64,000 nt of DNA. Source: Blastomussa wellsi (lineage: Eukaryota > Cnidaria > Anthozoa > Scleractinia > Plerogyridae). The notes below the pieces were generated by a model. The model worked only from the letters and a program-made list of their open reading frames with translations. It searched no databases and was not told the DNA's origin. The stretch lies in assembly GCA_947652115.1 (NCBI GenBank), contig OX393563.1, positions 4,309,739-4,373,738 of the forward strand, written 5' to 3'. This document shows positions 12,401 to 22,400 of this stretch, one piece after another. Every line of letters starts with the position of its first letter. The first letter of the stretch is position 1. A program made the position numbers and the translations under genes.

Positions 12401-15400
12401 TCGAAATCCATCTTTATTTATAGACGGCATTTCTGCAGTTGGCGTATGTTAAAAATAACCTACTGATGGTTGTATTTTCCCACAAATGTGATCACACAAA
12501 CAAAAATTGAAATTAATTAACAGCCTGTCACATACATGAATTTTAGTCTACAGAAAACAGATTTTAAACATACCTAAACGTCTGGGACACGGTGTGTTAT
12601 AAAATGTTCTCGAGGATATGATTCGCTACATGCGAGTGTTCCAACTTGAACAGAAGGTAGAGATGATTGCATTTTATTTTAGTAAAAAAACTTGACCAAA
12701 CGATGAGCACGTGCATACAACTTTCCCTGGAACCTCTCTCCTGAGAGCGTAACGTGGCGTGACAGAGAGACAGGGGTCAGAACCCTGCGGTGACACATGT
12801 ACTTGCATTAATCCTCTAGCTCAACTGATCACAGTAATTATTAATCATGTTTTTGTTCAAGAATGTTTTGTTGGATTTTATGACAGGAAATATTTTGTTC
12901 AACTGACAGCTGCTTTGGAACACATGCATTCAAGACGAGTCATGCATAGGGGTAGGTGAAATAAATTGTTTAAAAATGAAATCTGCCTTTTCTGCTCGAC
13001 AAGAAATCAGAGCAGCCTACAAATTGGAATATGCAATACCCCCACCAAGCCTCCTAGCAGCTCAATTAATGAACCTTGCTGGCCCCATCTGGACGTGTTG
13101 CAGTTAGTCATGGCCTTTATGTCTGTGCGAAAAAGTGGGAGCCACTTCTGCATATCGCAGTTGTAACAAGTAAATTCAGTTGTGTGGCATAATTGAGTGT
13201 TGGATCACATGGGTCTATTCATTTGTTTGTTTAAATAAAGATTCATCTTGTCTTCACAGATATCAAGCCTGCGAATGTCTTTATAACAGCATCTGGTGTG
13301 GTTAAACTTGGTGATTTAGGACTTGGAAGATTTTTTAGCTCCAAGACTACGGCGGCTCATTCTCTTGGTAAGAGTTGAGCCTATCAGCCCCTTCCCTCCC
13401 CCAACCCTTTTTACTGCTGCTACCACTGATGTGTATTGCCAGCAATACATTTATAATTATTATCAAGCATCACAGAAGCTATGTGGCTTTAGTTGTCTGC
13501 ACGCGTTGCAGACCTATGGAGTTATTGGACAGTAAAGTCTTGTGCACTTTTTAGATGACTAACCTCTTACTAACCGAGCACGAGGGCCATACTGGGGAAT
13601 ATTGGCCCGAGGTCGTGGCAGTACGGACCTCGCTGCGCTCGGTCCGTACAAAAACAACCGAGGGCCAATATTCCCCAGTACGGGAAGCTAGGTTAGTAAG
13701 TAGTTAAAACACACTTTTGATGCTTTGAATCTAGAGGCTTTCCATCATAACATGTTTTGATGCCGCAAACAACTCAGAAATAACAAGCTACCACATAAAC
13801 TTTTTCTAATTCGAGTATTTTTATAAGTTTTCTTTCTGTAGCTAGCTACCACAAACATTTTTTCTAATTCAAGTATTTTTATAAGTTTTCGATCTGTAGT
13901 TCTAGTTGCAAGTCTTGAAAAAAATATGTGGCTTAGGACCATTTCTATGGAAACGGTCCATATGGCAAAATCCTGACCAAGAAAGAACCAATCAGAACGC
14001 TCAGATTTTCCTTGCCATATAATGATAGTGGTTATTTTGTTTTGCAATTTCTTTCATTGTTAGTGGGAACGCCATATTATATGTCACCAGAAAGAATACA
14101 TGAAACTGGATACAATTTCAAGTCTGATATTTGGTCTTTAGGTTGTCTCTTGTATGAGGTAAGAATATTATAATTGTACCATAATTATGGTCAGTTTGTG
14201 TTGATCATGAGAGGTGCAGTGGCTTGTTTAGAACCATCTTCAAGAGAAGAGTGCCAAGAAATTCATTCAAGGTTTGAAATATTATGGGCTTCCAAATCAA
14301 AAGAAGTTTATCTCCCCATGTTAACTACATGTCTAAATAACATCTTACTAGCTACAAGTTGTCATGTTAACAATATCAGTAGACCTAACATGGTGTGTTA
14401 CATCTTCAATTAAGAGAGAGAGCAACATGATAATTCAATGCCTTCATATAAATTATATCAGCTCTAAGACTTACTGACTCTTGGGATTATTTTTTCAGGA
14501 GTAGAGCTATTTTTGTTTTTCTGTGAATCAAAACCTTTTTAGACACCTCCTACATAAAACAATTAATGTCATTTGTGCTATCGTGCATACACTCTTACTG
14601 GTAACTTCTCTCCACAACTGTTGAACAGATGGCTGCTCTACAATCTCCTTTCTATGGTGATAAAATGAACTTGTACTCATTGTGTAAGAAGATAGAATCG
14701 TGTGATTATCCACCTCTGCCGGCAGAGCATTACTCACAAGAGGTATGTTGGGGGTAACTTTGTTAAGTTCAGTTGAGCATTATTTTTTTGTTCATGATAA
14801 TGCAATTGATAATGGAATTTGTTCCTGTATGTCTGTGCTGCATGCAGTGACAATTCATTGTAACTTACTTTGAACACTTGCAGATAAGCCACAGCCTTTT
14901 ATATTTACTTGTAGCAGCAGATGATCAACAGATCATTTTCGATGTGTTGGGTTTTTCTCTTGCTGCTGCACTAGAGGACCAGTAGAATTACCTGCTTATT
15001 GACAACTGCATCGCTAAGTGGAGGTTTGGTGCCTGGGTTATCCAGGGGCTTCCACTGTTGGCAGCCAGCCCCTAGACCGAGTACCACTCCCATGGTTGGC
15101 AAATTCCCGCAACCCAGCCATGAGCCTCCACGCCAGGCATCCAGGCACCCGTCACACTGCCAAGCAGTGGAAATAGGGAAGGGAGGGAGGGAAGAATACA
15201 TCTGAAATGCCCAGCACAAGATGGCCAATGAAGCTGCACAATAAACGGTGCTGTGTGATTGAATGAACCCTGTGAGCCTGTGAGCCCAGGATGCAGACCG
15301 CTGACCGCTACCGCTCTGTGTTGTTAACTTTGTTAAAATATGCATTTTAACTGCATCAAGAGCTTCTGCTCTACTGTATATTTCACCACTAGTATGTTCG

Positions 15401-15597
15401 TGTGCATGCAACCTGTTTGTTAGGGTCCTTCCTAGAAATAAGGCTGGTATACCTTAATTCAATTATTGTTTGTAAATTTATCCTTGCAGTTGCGTGACTT
15501 GGTAAGCCTATGTATCAATCCTGACCCAGACCAGAGGCCAGATATTGGTTATGTCAACGAAGTAGCGCAGGGCATGCACGTAGGTCATCTGCACTAG
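6417..15597 (+). CDS. NEK7: NEK6/NEK7-type serine/threonine kinase, complete (10 exons)
   Basis: Exons: 6417-6599, 10640-10702, 10856-10912, 11224-11277, 11411-11454, 12887-12951, 13260-13367, 14064-14158, 14629-14742 and 15490-15597. All joins keep frame and give 296 aa, close to vertebrate NEK7 (about 302). NEK6/7 are small NIMA-family kinases consisting almost only of a catalytic domain; they act in mitotic spindle assembly downstream of NEK9, and NEK7 also in NLRP3 inflammasome assembly in mammals. Seen here: glycine loop GRGQFSVV (36-43), VALKK with catalytic Lys58, MHRDIKPANV with Asp156, DLG with Asp174, and activation segment [16 protein letters not shown] with Ser190 at the position of NEK7 Ser195. 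The NIMA-type C-terminal regulatory tail is absent, as expected. The ATG at 6417 lies in ATGGCCGCCATGG, with a second in-frame ATG at 6426. Intron 1 (about 4 kb) uses a GC donor. NEK6 and NEK7 arose by duplication in vertebrates, so this is probably the single pre-duplication orthologue. Confidence 0.95.
8760..8985. mobile_element. Diverged copy of the CTCTGGGGACGAGAAT element
   Basis: The left end (CCAATCTTCTCCCCAGAGCC, then TTTGGTCAGCACCAAG) and the right end (CTTGGTGCTGACCAAA, then GGGCTCTAAAGACAAGATTGG) are inverted repeats. They resemble the element at 1590-1847. It lies in NEK7 intron 1, flanked by unrelated sequence, without a clear target-site duplication. Confidence 0.65.
9150..9365. 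repeat. Degenerate GC-rich tandem repeat in NEK7 intron 1
   Basis: CCTACACGCAGT/C, GCGGGCGCCCAA and CCCAAGCTC recur two to three times in the same order, giving about 2.5 units of roughly 75-100 bp (unit starts near 9150, 9231 and 9332). The GC content is much higher than in the surrounding intron. Minisatellite or internally repeated transposon fragment. Confidence 0.6.
9513..9526 (-). promoter_or_regulatory. RFX X-box-like motif
   Basis: On the minus strand GTAACC-AT-GGCAAC fits the X-box consensus GTNRCC(N0-3)RGYAAC bound by RFX factors of ciliary genes. It lies inside NEK7 intron 1 next to GC-rich repeat sequence, far from the NEK7 start, so a function is only a possibility. Confidence 0.3.
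13565..13700. mobile_element. Foldback MITE with CTTACTAACC ends
   Basis: The left end CTTACTAACC is complemented by the right end GGTTAGTAAG. Further in, TACTGGGGAATATTGGCCC is complemented by GGGCCAATATTCCCCAGTA, and GGACCTCG by its complement near the centre. It sits in NEK7 intron 7 and has no coding capacity. Confidence 0.7.
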
Positions 15598-15831
15598 GAA
15601 CACCCGTGACATGGCGTGGGGACCACTCAAGAATGCTTAAATGAAATTTTAAATATGTATAAATCTTGTCAGTGTAGTGTTAGTAATGAACAGAATAATT
15701 TATTACAAGTTTTAAAATCTGAAATTATTGTCTTGCTGATAGTGAACTCTAAATTATGTGAATAAATTATCGGCAGTGTTGAAGAGCCTTGTGATGCTAT
15801 TAAGGTTACACTGGAATTTTCTTGTTGTCTG

Positions 15832-15837
15832 AATAAA
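15832..15837 (+). terminator. Polyadenylation signal of NEK7
   Basis: AATAAA about 235 nt after the NEK7 TAG; another AATAAA lies near 15760. Confidence 0.5.
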
Positions 15838-15849
15838 AATGTTGCAAAC

Positions 15850-16963
15850 TCAGGGTCGGAGAACATAAATACTTGGAACATTCGAGGATAGTCAGAAGGT
15901 ATTAATTATCAGGCGGACCGATGCATTGCCGTGGTAAAAATTTTGAATTTATTTATTTTCAGATTCCAGTACTAGTAAAAAATAAATATGAAAGGGTTTG
16001 AAACTACGATATTGTCTTGATAAGATTTTACGTCGGGTTGCAGACCTGATTAAAGATTAATTTTTGTTTCCACCAAGCTTCATTTTTCTGTCCTCTTTAG
16101 ACAATGCGGTGTATGTTTCTGTATATTTCTTTTGGTTAGGGAATGTTTTATTTTGGTGTCAAGTTTGGAGTTTGCATTTTAAGAAAACGAGCAAGTATAG
16201 CCGACAATAGCACCGTGTTCTTTCTTCTTTCTTCACTTTAGACATTAGTTTATCACTCTACATTAGTAATGAACTTCTTTTAAACAAAAATAATTATTAA
16301 TTAGCTTCGCATCAGAGGTCTTTTAAATACTAATTTTATTCACTTTTCGTGCAGTGTTTTACTAGTCCCTTGAAACATAGTTAGTAGTTAGTATACTAAC
16401 TGTGCTTGAATATAATATAGTCATTTCCTCTAGGGGAATTCATTTCTAGTTCACAAGAGGTTATGTCATTCCTCCTTTCGACCAAGAAATTTCGAGTTTT
16501 CGAGGTACTACAAGTTTTTAGCTTGAAAACCTCAAATTGGCGCTCTGTTTAGCCTTCCAGCCCGGTTTGGCCCAAGTCTAACGTCGAACTTTATAAGCAA
16601 AAGCAATAAATTATTGTTTTTTTCTCATTTATAATAGGTTTCAGTTGACTCGTGTGAATTTTTGCGTTTGCCCTGGGACTTTGACTCCAACTGTTTTGTT
16701 CTGTTTTTTTTTTCAACATTTTCTAACCTGAAGTCGAAACTCAACTCGAACCATAAATTTGCGCCTGTAGGTTTAAACAGTCAGATAGACATTAGAAAAC
16801 ACAGTTTTGCATAAGTCCTTGGCATTAAAATTTAAAACTGCATGAGGAAAGAAAGAAGTCATATTTGATAAGAATTGTGTTATTTTCCATCTTATTTATA
16901 TTATTGCATCTGCACAACAAAGTAAAAAATTTCAGTTGGTGAAGAAATGCAACAGACTGATTA
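15850..16963. other. Intergenic region after NEK7, no gene seen
   Basis: AT-rich sequence without recognisable exons on either strand and without an obvious repeat structure before the palindromic element that starts at 16964. Confidence 0.5.
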
Positions 16964-17417
16964 AGGGCCTGCACAGACGAGACGATTAGTTGTCGACAAC
17001 TATTTTTTATCAGCAACTAAATGTTATCGACAACTATTTGTGTCCGATGGAAGCATTCCACACACTGGAGTGTTTAGTTGTCGATGTCCTAAGTCAGGCC
17101 AACGAGAGCTTGGAAACTAACGTTTAGTACGCATGCTCAGTTGCAACAGTTGTCGACAACCAAACCAGTGATATCCACACACGGGAAAAATCGAGAAAAC
17201 GGTCAAAAATTAATGTCGCTGTCGACGGACTGTTAGTTGTCGACAACCAAAGCAGTTTCCCTTTTGAAAAGGGAAACTGCTTAGTTGTCGACAACGTACA
17301 ATTTTCGCATTTAGTTGTCGACAACTCGTCTCACAGAAGTTTTTTGGTTGTCGACGACATTTGGTTGTTGATAAAAACTAGTTGTCGACAACTAATGACC
17401 TCGCCTGTGGAGGCCCT
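16964..17417. mobile_element. Inverted-repeat element built of GTTGTCGACAAC palindromes
   Basis: Terminal inverted repeats: the left starts AGGGCCTGCACAGACGAG and the right complement starts AGGGCCTCCACAGGCGAG; similarity continues inward through ATTAGTTGTCGACAACTA. The 12-bp palindrome GTTGTCGACAAC occurs six times exactly (16989, 17149, 17236, 17284, 17314, 17381), with at least three degenerate copies. A separate near-perfect palindrome, 15-bp arms around one G, is centred at 17266. No open frame of interest. No convincing target-site duplication, only TAA/TCA at the two edges. Interpreted as a MITE with multiplied binding sites. Confidence 0.75.
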
Positions 17418-18311
17418 CAGTTCATTATTTTTCATTACGTTTTTCTATAGAAGAGTGGACATTGATGTGGAAAAATATAAATTAAGTAATCTCGATTATA
17501 ACAAGTTTTTCTTGTAACTTAAATGCGTTAAATTGTTTTTCTCTTTGCTGCAGGCAGTAATATAACAGATTGAACTTAGTATTTCCAAAAGCAAGACAAT
17601 TTCGAGTGTATTTTCTTGTACACTGCAGTGTATTACGGTGTAGTTAATTTAGAGTGAAATAAATAAAAAATTTCCATGTCGGTGAGAGTGCTTTGTGGTT
17701 TGTAAATTTAAGTTGCCATTATTTAGAAAACCTGTGATTTTTTTCTTTGTTTTTGATCTATTGTTTTTCTGTTCTATATTGTTTCGAGGTTCTTTGCTGT
17801 CTTGCTCGTTGTTTGCTTTACGTCACGGTTGCGTTTCACAGGTTTTTACACCTAGGATAAGCCATTATTTATTTTTATGGCCGCTCTTCAGCAGCTCCTT
17901 CAGCGTGCGGAAGTTGGCGACTGTTTATGTCATCACAATATGTTGCGAACCTATCACAGCCCAAAGAGCACATAGAAAAGCTATCTTTTGTAAACAGTTT
18001 CTTCTTGTACTAAGTAACAACATTAGACATTTCTGTAAGTTTTATGAACGTTTAAAGCGGTAAGAACTCTGTAAATGTACCAGTGGCCATGTTTTTTTTT
18101 TCGTACGGCGGAATATGGTTTTCATTCTTTCAACATAAAAGGGGAGACCAACTCCCTCTTGCCCGTTCTCTACATGTACGCTCCCTGCGGTGTAATGTCG
18201 AGTAAGTCGTCTTTGCCTCCAGTCCTTCTCTTTCTGGCATTTCAGCCATGTTATTACATGCCAGGCACGACGTCTTGTAACAGGAATAAATTAACAATCT
18301 TGTGTTTTGAA
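17418..18311. other. Intergenic, no supported gene
   Basis: T-rich sequence. A 122-residue open frame near 17695-18063 is hydrophobic only because of poly-T composition, and nothing in it matches a family I know. Confidence 0.4.
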
Positions 18312-18319
18312 AGGAAAAG

Positions 18320-18670
18320 CCCGGGGGGGGGGGGGTACTCCCGTATGAAAATGACGGGGGTGCTCGTCGGAAATTTTCGAAAACACCCCTAAAAGGTACC
18401 AGAATCTCATTTTGTGGGCGTGGCTCAGAGTAATTTTTACCCCTAAAAGGTACCATTTCTGAAGTAATAAATTAACTGGATCTGGCAATTTTTATAGTGA
18501 TAAACACGCTTTTATACGGAAGGCCCCTAAAAGGTACCACAACATCTTAAGCGGCGGTCATTTTAGATTTTTGCACCCTAAGCGGTACCAATTCACAAAT
18601 TTTACCCCCTAAAAGGTACGACGAGCACCCCCGTCATTTTTATAGGGGAGTACCCCCCCCCCCCCCCGGG
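18320..18670. mobile_element. hAT-like non-autonomous element with repeated AAAAGGTACC motifs
   Basis: Inverted ends CCCGGGGG...GTACTCCC, extending into ATGAAAATGACGGGGGTGCT, pair with the complement at the right end. A perfect 8-bp direct repeat AGGAAAAG abuts both ends (18312-18319 and 18671-18678). Inside, the motif CCCCTAAAAGGTACCA or a close variant occurs five times in the same orientation, starting near 18384, 18438, 18522, 18573 and 18603. No transposase. The 8-bp duplication points to the hAT superfamily. Confidence 0.85.
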
Positions 18671-18678
18671 AGGAAAAG

Positions 18679-19441
18679 ACGAACAGTCAAAACATGTTGC
18701 AGCTAAAAAGAAGCGAAGACGGGCAGGGTTCAGGTGTCACTGTCTCAGTCGTCCAGTGCAGGCATAGAAACTGTAACACACTACCTTTGGGTTTTGATGT
18801 CAATGTATCAAGGGAGACGAAACAATCAAAACAATTTTAATTTTCTCCTCTCTGAAGTGCAAAGGATAGTAGTGAGGCCTAGTTCTTGAGGAAAATCTTT
18901 GACTTACATTTTAATTACCATCCGTTGTTCGGGAACCGGAGCCAGCGGGGAGGAACGAAGACCGGACCCGAGAGAACGGCGGAAATCGAGCCTAGCTTGT
19001 TTCACGGATAGATATGCGGACAGATGTGCCCATAGCAACCTCACTGACAAGAACTGTCGGCTCAGAAAACTGGAGTTAGGGCTCATCTCCAAAATGAAGA
19101 GCGTGATTTGTTTCACCATTAACTATTAAGAGAGAGAACTTTCTTCAACTACTGTGCTTTGTCCGTAAGTCTTTTCTAAAAATTAGTTGCTCAATGGTGT
19201 GAATTCAAAGAGCCACCACCGTTGGTCTGACGCTCGAAACATCAAGAACGCTGAATAAATGCAAGAGTTCTGTTTGACAAGTTTTTACTTTTTTCTTTGA
19301 GCATATAACATATTACACAAAATCCTACACGTTTTCTCTAATCTCAGTTCTTCGCAAAAGAGTGTGGCGCAAACGGCTGCTTAGTGTTGTAAAAACAAAG
19401 AAGATAGATTTTAAAGAAAGCAGACACTGTATGAGGTGACA
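18679..19441. other. Intergenic region before PSMB7 3' end
   Basis: No supported gene. A GC-richer island at about 18930-19090 is open on both strands but shows no domain and no splice partner. The stretch near PSMB7 probably contains its 3' UTR, since PSMB7 is transcribed leftwards. Confidence 0.4.
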
Positions 19442-22400
19442 TCACATCTCCATGGCTTCTCCAGGCTGAGTTACTCTTGTCCCTGTCACTTCCATCACGA
19501 TGGGCTTAACGTCCTTTGTAAGGATAGCTGTGAATTAATAACATTGATTAGAATTACTTTAAATTAAAATTCACTAAGTTATGCCCATACAAGAAAGAGA
19601 TTCATAAAACTCATTGTATGACAAACAGGCTATGTATAAAAGAAAACAGTTAACAGAACTTATTTTGTGATACCGTTATTACGTTGTTGTAAGCCTAGTT
19701 AGTAAAATGAAAACTACAGAAAGCATAATCTGCGTTTGAAACCCTTGTGTGTCAAGTAGAATTTCCTGCCTTTCTGCTTTTTGTTTCCAGGGATTTTGCA
19801 GATTCCTTCTCAACAGAGCTCGCCAGCGGCCCGAAAAGCAGAGTTCCTTAGTGAATCATAGGCATATATTATAGTCATAATTTTTTTGTTTAGGATTACG
19901 ACAGGATTTTGTTATTTTTCATGTTTATCCTCAGTGGAATTTCTGTAATTGGAGTTTACTACTTACTTCAGCTTTGGAATCGTTCTTGAGTATATTTGCG
20001 TATGCGTATGATAACTTAATTCAATGACAGCATTAATTTTCCGCAATTAGTATCTTCTCTGATTATTATGAACTAGCAAAAAGCTATATGTGCTGTATGT
20101 TTAGCCACAGGCAGCCCAAGCTCAATATACGAGCAGCTCTTTATGTGTTGACATTTGTATTGTTACGTGACTCGAGCGATTTGCATATTTATAAGGATTT
20201 GTATGGGGAAAATAACGACTGTTTCTGTTACTTTTGAAAATGCAGCAATTTAAATAAAAATCGTCTTACCTTACTTTAGTGGAGTGGTTTTTCCCTCCTG
20301 TGTGGTCTTCAAGCCGATTTATGGCCATTCTATTAATTTTAGTGGAACCGGTTTTTCTCACACAGGAGGGAAAAACCACTCCACTAAAGTAAGGCAAGAC
20401 GATTCTTATTTAAATTGCTACATTTTCAAAGGTTACTGAAACAATCGTTATTTTCCCCATACAAATCCCTATAAATATGCAAATCGCTCGAGTCACGTAA
20501 CAATACAAAGGTCAACATATAAAGAGAAGCTCATATATCGAGCTTGGGCTACCTGTGGTTTAGCTCTTGGCTAAATCTGTGCAGTGTATATTAAGATTTT
20601 GACAAACAGTACTTAGCACTTCTCAAACTAACCTGTGGTACCTCTCCTGTAGGAATACCTTCCCTGTCTTACACCCTTCTCATTTGCCACATCATACGGC
20701 CTGAGGTATTGCGTCCCTTCTTTTGTTATCACACAAAGATCAATATTACTTCCAGATCCCTAGGAAACAAACAAAAAACATTCAACTTGCAACACAGTAT
20801 CATAACGGCCATGAATTCAATTTCCATTGCACCCCAGGATTTTTGCTGGGTTTTCTTACAGGTATCAAAGTCATTACACAGCTGCAAACATTCCTTTTAC
20901 CAGCAAAAGATACGATTCTCTAGTAAAGTTCAACTAAGCGTCCACATGACACTTTAATAGCCTGCGAACACAGACGGCGTGAAACAAAAGCCGGAAATCC
21001 GTCTGTGTTCGCAGGCTACATGACACTGTATTGGTGGTTTTCACTGTCACGCTATCAAAAACTAAATTCAAAACAATTCAGCTACAGAAGCTTAGAATTT
21101 CAGCGAGTGTTGATGATAAAGAAATAAATAATTTCTCCAGGTCTCAGGCCTGTGTGGTGTCCCGTTAGCGAGTTTAATATTTGCCATAACTTTCCATGCA
21201 AATTTACAAAGCTTAGTATTGAGACGCCACGTTTATGTCCTTCCGAGGGACACAAATATGGTTGCCGTGATGCACGCGAAACCATCTGGAATTCAATTGT
21301 GCTAGAAAAGCGACTACTTTTGGCTCGTGAGCTATCATACTTGCACATAAACACCACTTATTATATCTGAAATGTTCAAACATCTGAAAATTGAATGGAT
21401 AGGCTTTTTCTAAACAAAACAGTTTTGTCACGGTTCTCAGCTTGATGTTGCATACGGCCGAGAACTTAAATATTCAAGATGCTCTGTTTTCAAAACGAAG
21501 GGTACCATCGAGCTGAAAATTTGCGAAAAGATAGATGTTTAGTTAGCCTTGCACCTACTGACAACAAATTTAACAGGCCTAGCGAATTTTGATTTCAGAT
21601 TTTATGACGTCACCTGAAAACCAAGACTTACCAAATCATTAAATATTCCAGCAGCAATTGCATCTCGTACCAGTCTTTTGGCATCCTCAAGCTGGAGTGA
21701 GAGTAATTTTATTATTTATAGTTAGAACTGACAAAAATATTTTGACATCTTTTGAATAACTTTCCAATGGCTTATGTTTCATGCAGCCAATCAAAATGCA
21801 AGAAGTGAAGGCTGACAATTGAAAAGTTGTCGAAAAGATGCTATAACGTTAAAAATTATTCGAAAACTCTGACCAGTGACAAGAGTATGGCACTCAGCAG
21901 TATAACACTTGTTAGCTACACTGCATGCACATTTCCACGAGCGCGTGTTGGATGTGAGATGGTAGATAGCCAACGAGGTGTGTAGCACTGCGTTGGCTAT
22001 AACCATCTCACATCAAACAAGCGCGAGTGGAATAATTGTTTTATTAAAAACGCCCCAAAAATATTGAACAAACATTGCAAAAATGCATTCTTTTACATGT
22101 ACATGTAACTTTTTGGCTCTCAACCAGGGTTGTCAATAAGATTTGTAGTATGCAGAGATATTTTGAAAGTAGACGACACTGGGGGCCCTTTTTTAAGCGT
22201 TTTTGTAATGAATGCTTTTTTTCCCACTTATCTCCGCCAAATTGAAGTTTAAGTAGCCGGCGATATCGTCGGTCGCCGGCGCTTATTGACAACCATGCTC
22301 AACCAATCAAAACTCAGGAAATGCAATATACCATAACTAGTTTTTAATAAAGCAAGATATTTACCTCCAAGTCAGGTTTATATCTTGACTCAAATACTGA

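Noticed and set aside
16989..17392. CRISPR-like regularly repeated palindromes
   Set aside because: Irregular spacing, no unique spacers, eukaryotic context and clear inverted element ends.
17695..18063. 122-residue hydrophobic open frame
   Set aside because: The hydrophobicity comes from T-rich DNA; no signal peptide pattern, conserved motif or splice context.
18899..19129. Open frames on both strands in a GC-richer patch
   Set aside because: Overlapping frames on both strands with Arg/Glu bias but no recognisable domain; more likely compositional.
21100..21431. Overlapping open frames in PSMB7 intron 9
   Set aside because: Both strands are open and no domain is seen; the interval is intronic to a well-supported gene.
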